Assembly: GCA_019359375.1 (NCBI GenBank)
Contig: JAHHHL010000036.1
Location: forward strand, 1 to 64,000
Source: Lyngbya sp. HA4199-MV5
Lineage (GTDB): Bacteria; Cyanobacteriota; Cyanobacteriia; Leptolyngbyales; Leptolyngbyaceae
Direction of reading: 5' to 3'
DNA length: 64,000 bases
The translations under genes were made by a program, and so were the position numbers. Below, in pieces: positions 62,697 through 64,000 of the stretch (position 1 is the first letter of the stretch; the number at the start of each line of letters is the position of its first letter). The notes beneath the pieces were generated by a model. That model was not told the origin of the DNA, did not search any database, and saw only the letters and a list, made by a program, of their open reading frames with translations.

Positions 62697-64000
62697 TCAC
62701 CATCCCGCCTCAATCTGCCTTACAGCCGTTAATGCCGAATAGCTCACCCCTGCCGTTCCCTCACCGGGATGGGTTGAATCTCCGACCAACCAGAGGTTCC
62801 GAATAGGTGTGCGATTTGCAAAGCCAAAGGGACCAAACGTGGGCACTCGTTGACCAATGCCGCCAACCACACCTCGATCGCGCCCTGTAAAGTGGGCAAA
62901 CGTCCGGGGAGTCGCCGCTTCCACCAATAAAATGGTTTCATCGTCGAGGTTGAAGAACTGGGCGAGACGGGCGATCGCCTCATCGGTGTAGCGCTGTTTG
63001 AGGGAATGGTAGGAGGGGTGAGGGGTGAGGGGTGAGGGGTGAGTTTCGAGTTCAACCTTTTGCCTTTTACCTTCTACCTTTTGCCTTTTGCCCTCTCCCC
63101 ACCAAAGCCTGGTATCCGTAAACGATGACGCAATAATCGTCGCCTTTCCCTCTGGTGCCCGACCATCACCGGGACGACTGACTGAAACGAAGAGGGAGTT
63201 GTTTTCGCCGATCGCGCCCTCGTAGTCGTACAAAAATTGCAGATGGGGCGGACAATCTTCGGGAATGGCACGTTCATCAACACCCAGGTACACCACAAAC
63301 GCGCCAGAACTCGGCGGCAGTTTCTCCACCCGTCGCTGATAGCCACTCGGAGACTCGTCGCCTAATAGTTGCATCAAATTTTGCACCGTCACATTTGCGA
63401 CGACATGATCGGCGGTTTCTGTCCAGATTTCATCAGTCTTCTGGTTGCGGATCGTCACTCCTGTCACCTGCCCCTTTGCGGTGTAAATCGCTTCAACCGT
63501 ATGGCGCATGAGGAGTTTGCCACCATCCCGTTCTAGCGAGGCAACCAGGCGATCGCTCAACGCCTGCATACTGCCGTGGAGGTGAAACAACCCCTGTGGC
63601 TCTTGCGAAACGCCCAAAGCTGTCGCGGCATAGAGCAAAGCCGTCTCCTCGGCATCGACTTGAGAGTAAAGCTTGAGTTGCAAATCAAGAAACGTCCGTA
63701 ACCGCTGATTGTCTGCCAAGCCGTAGCCGCGAAGGGCATCCCCGACGGTGGAAAAGGTATGGGGCAGTGTCAGTAGGGTATTGGGTCGCACGGCTTTGGT
63801 TAATTGCCACAAATCCCACACGTTGCGGGGCGGCAAGACTGGATCACGAGACTGAAATGCCCAACTGTAGCGAAATAGGTCAGACAATAGTTGCCAGAAG
63901 GGTTCGCTGCCTGGAAATTGCCGTTGACGCTCAGCCTGCCATCGCTGCGGGTCACGCCACACGTTAATCGGCTCGGTTTCTCCAGGCAAATAGACCGCAC
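62697..64000 (-). CDS. crtD: C-3',4' desaturase CrtD (partial, 5' end outside window)
   Basis: At least 434 residues of a CrtD-type carotenoid desaturase; the frame runs open to the window edge, so the FAD-binding N-terminus is missing. The typical text is FQSRDPVLPPRNVWDLWQLT, AVRPNTLLTLPHTFSTVGDA, VSQEPQGLFHLHGSMQALSD, and the end RTPIRNLWLVGDSTHPGEG. CrtD makes the extra double bond of myxol-type glycosides. About 28 extra residues (WGEGKRQKVEGKRQKVELET and 8 more) lie between LWW and YHSLKQRY. They are encoded by heptamers and keep the frame. Confidence 0.9.
   Translation of the reverse strand, partial: AVYLPGETEPINVWRDPQRWQAERQRQFPGSEPFWQLLSDLFRYSWAFQSRDPVLPPRNVWDLWQLTKAVRPNTLLTLPHTFSTVGDALRGYGLADNQRLRTFLDLQLKLYSQVDAEETALLYAATALGVSQEPQGLFHLHGSMQALSDRLVASLERDGGKLLMRHTVEAIYTAKGQVTGVTIRNQKTDEIWTETADHVVANVTVQNLMQLLGDESPSGYQRRVEKLPPSSGAFVVYLGVDERAIPEDCPPHLQFLYDYEGAIGENNSLFVSVSRPGDGRAPEGKATIIASSFTDTRLWWGEGKRQKVEGKRQKVELETHPSPLTPHPSYHSLKQRYTDEAIARLAQFFNLDDETILLVEAATPRTFAHFTGRDRGVVGGIGQRVPTFGPFGFANRTPIRNLWLVGDSTHPGEGTAGVSYSALTAVRQIEAGW
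63015..63090. repeat. Heptamer repeats inside crtD
   Basis: On the plus strand, four GGGGTGA units (63015-63042) and five CCTTTT(G/A)-type units (63056-63090). They encode the insert of the crtD product. Confidence 0.9.

Overview
The window is chromosomal DNA of a cyanobacterium, most likely a filamentous or Leptolyngbya-like one. The evidence is the very frequent HIP1 octamer GCGATCGC, a phycobilisome core gene (apcD), photosystem II and plastid-type genes (psbX, ycf66, yggT/ycf19), ndhB, and a carotenoid desaturase (crtD). Many intergenic spacers hold heptanucleotide tandem repeats of the STRR kind known from this group. No rRNA, tRNA or CRISPR array was seen.

Layout. 0-0.8 kb: a decayed BrnT/BrnA-like toxin-antitoxin pair beside a MITE. 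0.9-6.6 kb: a DUF429 protein, then an archaic chaperone-usher pilus set (pilin, chaperone, usher). 6.8-13 kb: hydrolase, DUF924, apcD, a membrane/coiled-coil protein, an XRE regulator with two palindromic operators, a Uma2 nuclease, and a RelE-type toxin/antitoxin/HicB operon. 13.3-23 kb: urease genes ureD, ureA, ureB and ureC in normal order but split by unrelated genes (two membrane glycosyltransferase-like proteins, a PhyH-like dioxygenase, DUF2237, a secreted protein). 24.5-27.4 kb: formamidase (fmdA), an FmdB-type zinc ribbon protein and aliphatic amidase (amiE). Both enzyme genes sit behind a promoter of the NtcA form GTA-N8-TAC-N22-TAN3T (one mismatch for fmdA). 27.7-36 kb: DoxX, a large membrane alpha/beta hydrolase, hisA, DUF362, a TIGR02587/TIGR02588 pair, small conserved proteins. 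36-41.6 kb: type IV pilin, uvrA, Uma2, cinA. 41.8-45.5 kb: an unrecognised 44-aa protein, aroQ, an AtzE/AtzG ureide hydrolase operon, a DUF7662-HTH regulator. 45.7-57 kb: sdhB, two paralogous propeller lipoproteins, ycf66/psbX, yggT, accC, a DUF2459 protein, a coiled-coil protein, cobE, ndhB. 57-64 kb: topA, a single-chain methylase + BsuBI/PstI endonuclease, and crtD running off the end.

Main themes. (1) Scavenging of organic nitrogen: urease, formamidase, amidase and AtzE/AtzG all release ammonia or urea-type products, and two of them carry NtcA-type promoters. (2) Repeats that are normally intergenic have entered conserved coding regions in frame: uvrA, cobE and crtD each carry an extra 28-45-residue block made of heptamer repeats, placed inside otherwise normal family sequence. 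Because the unit is 7 bp, gain or loss of one unit would shift the frame. (3) A three-copy MITE with CTAG ends, two exact-palindrome repeats, and a frame-breaking 16-bp duplication show an actively remodelled genome. (4) The restriction-modification fusion is AT-rich and lacks HIP1, which points to transfer.
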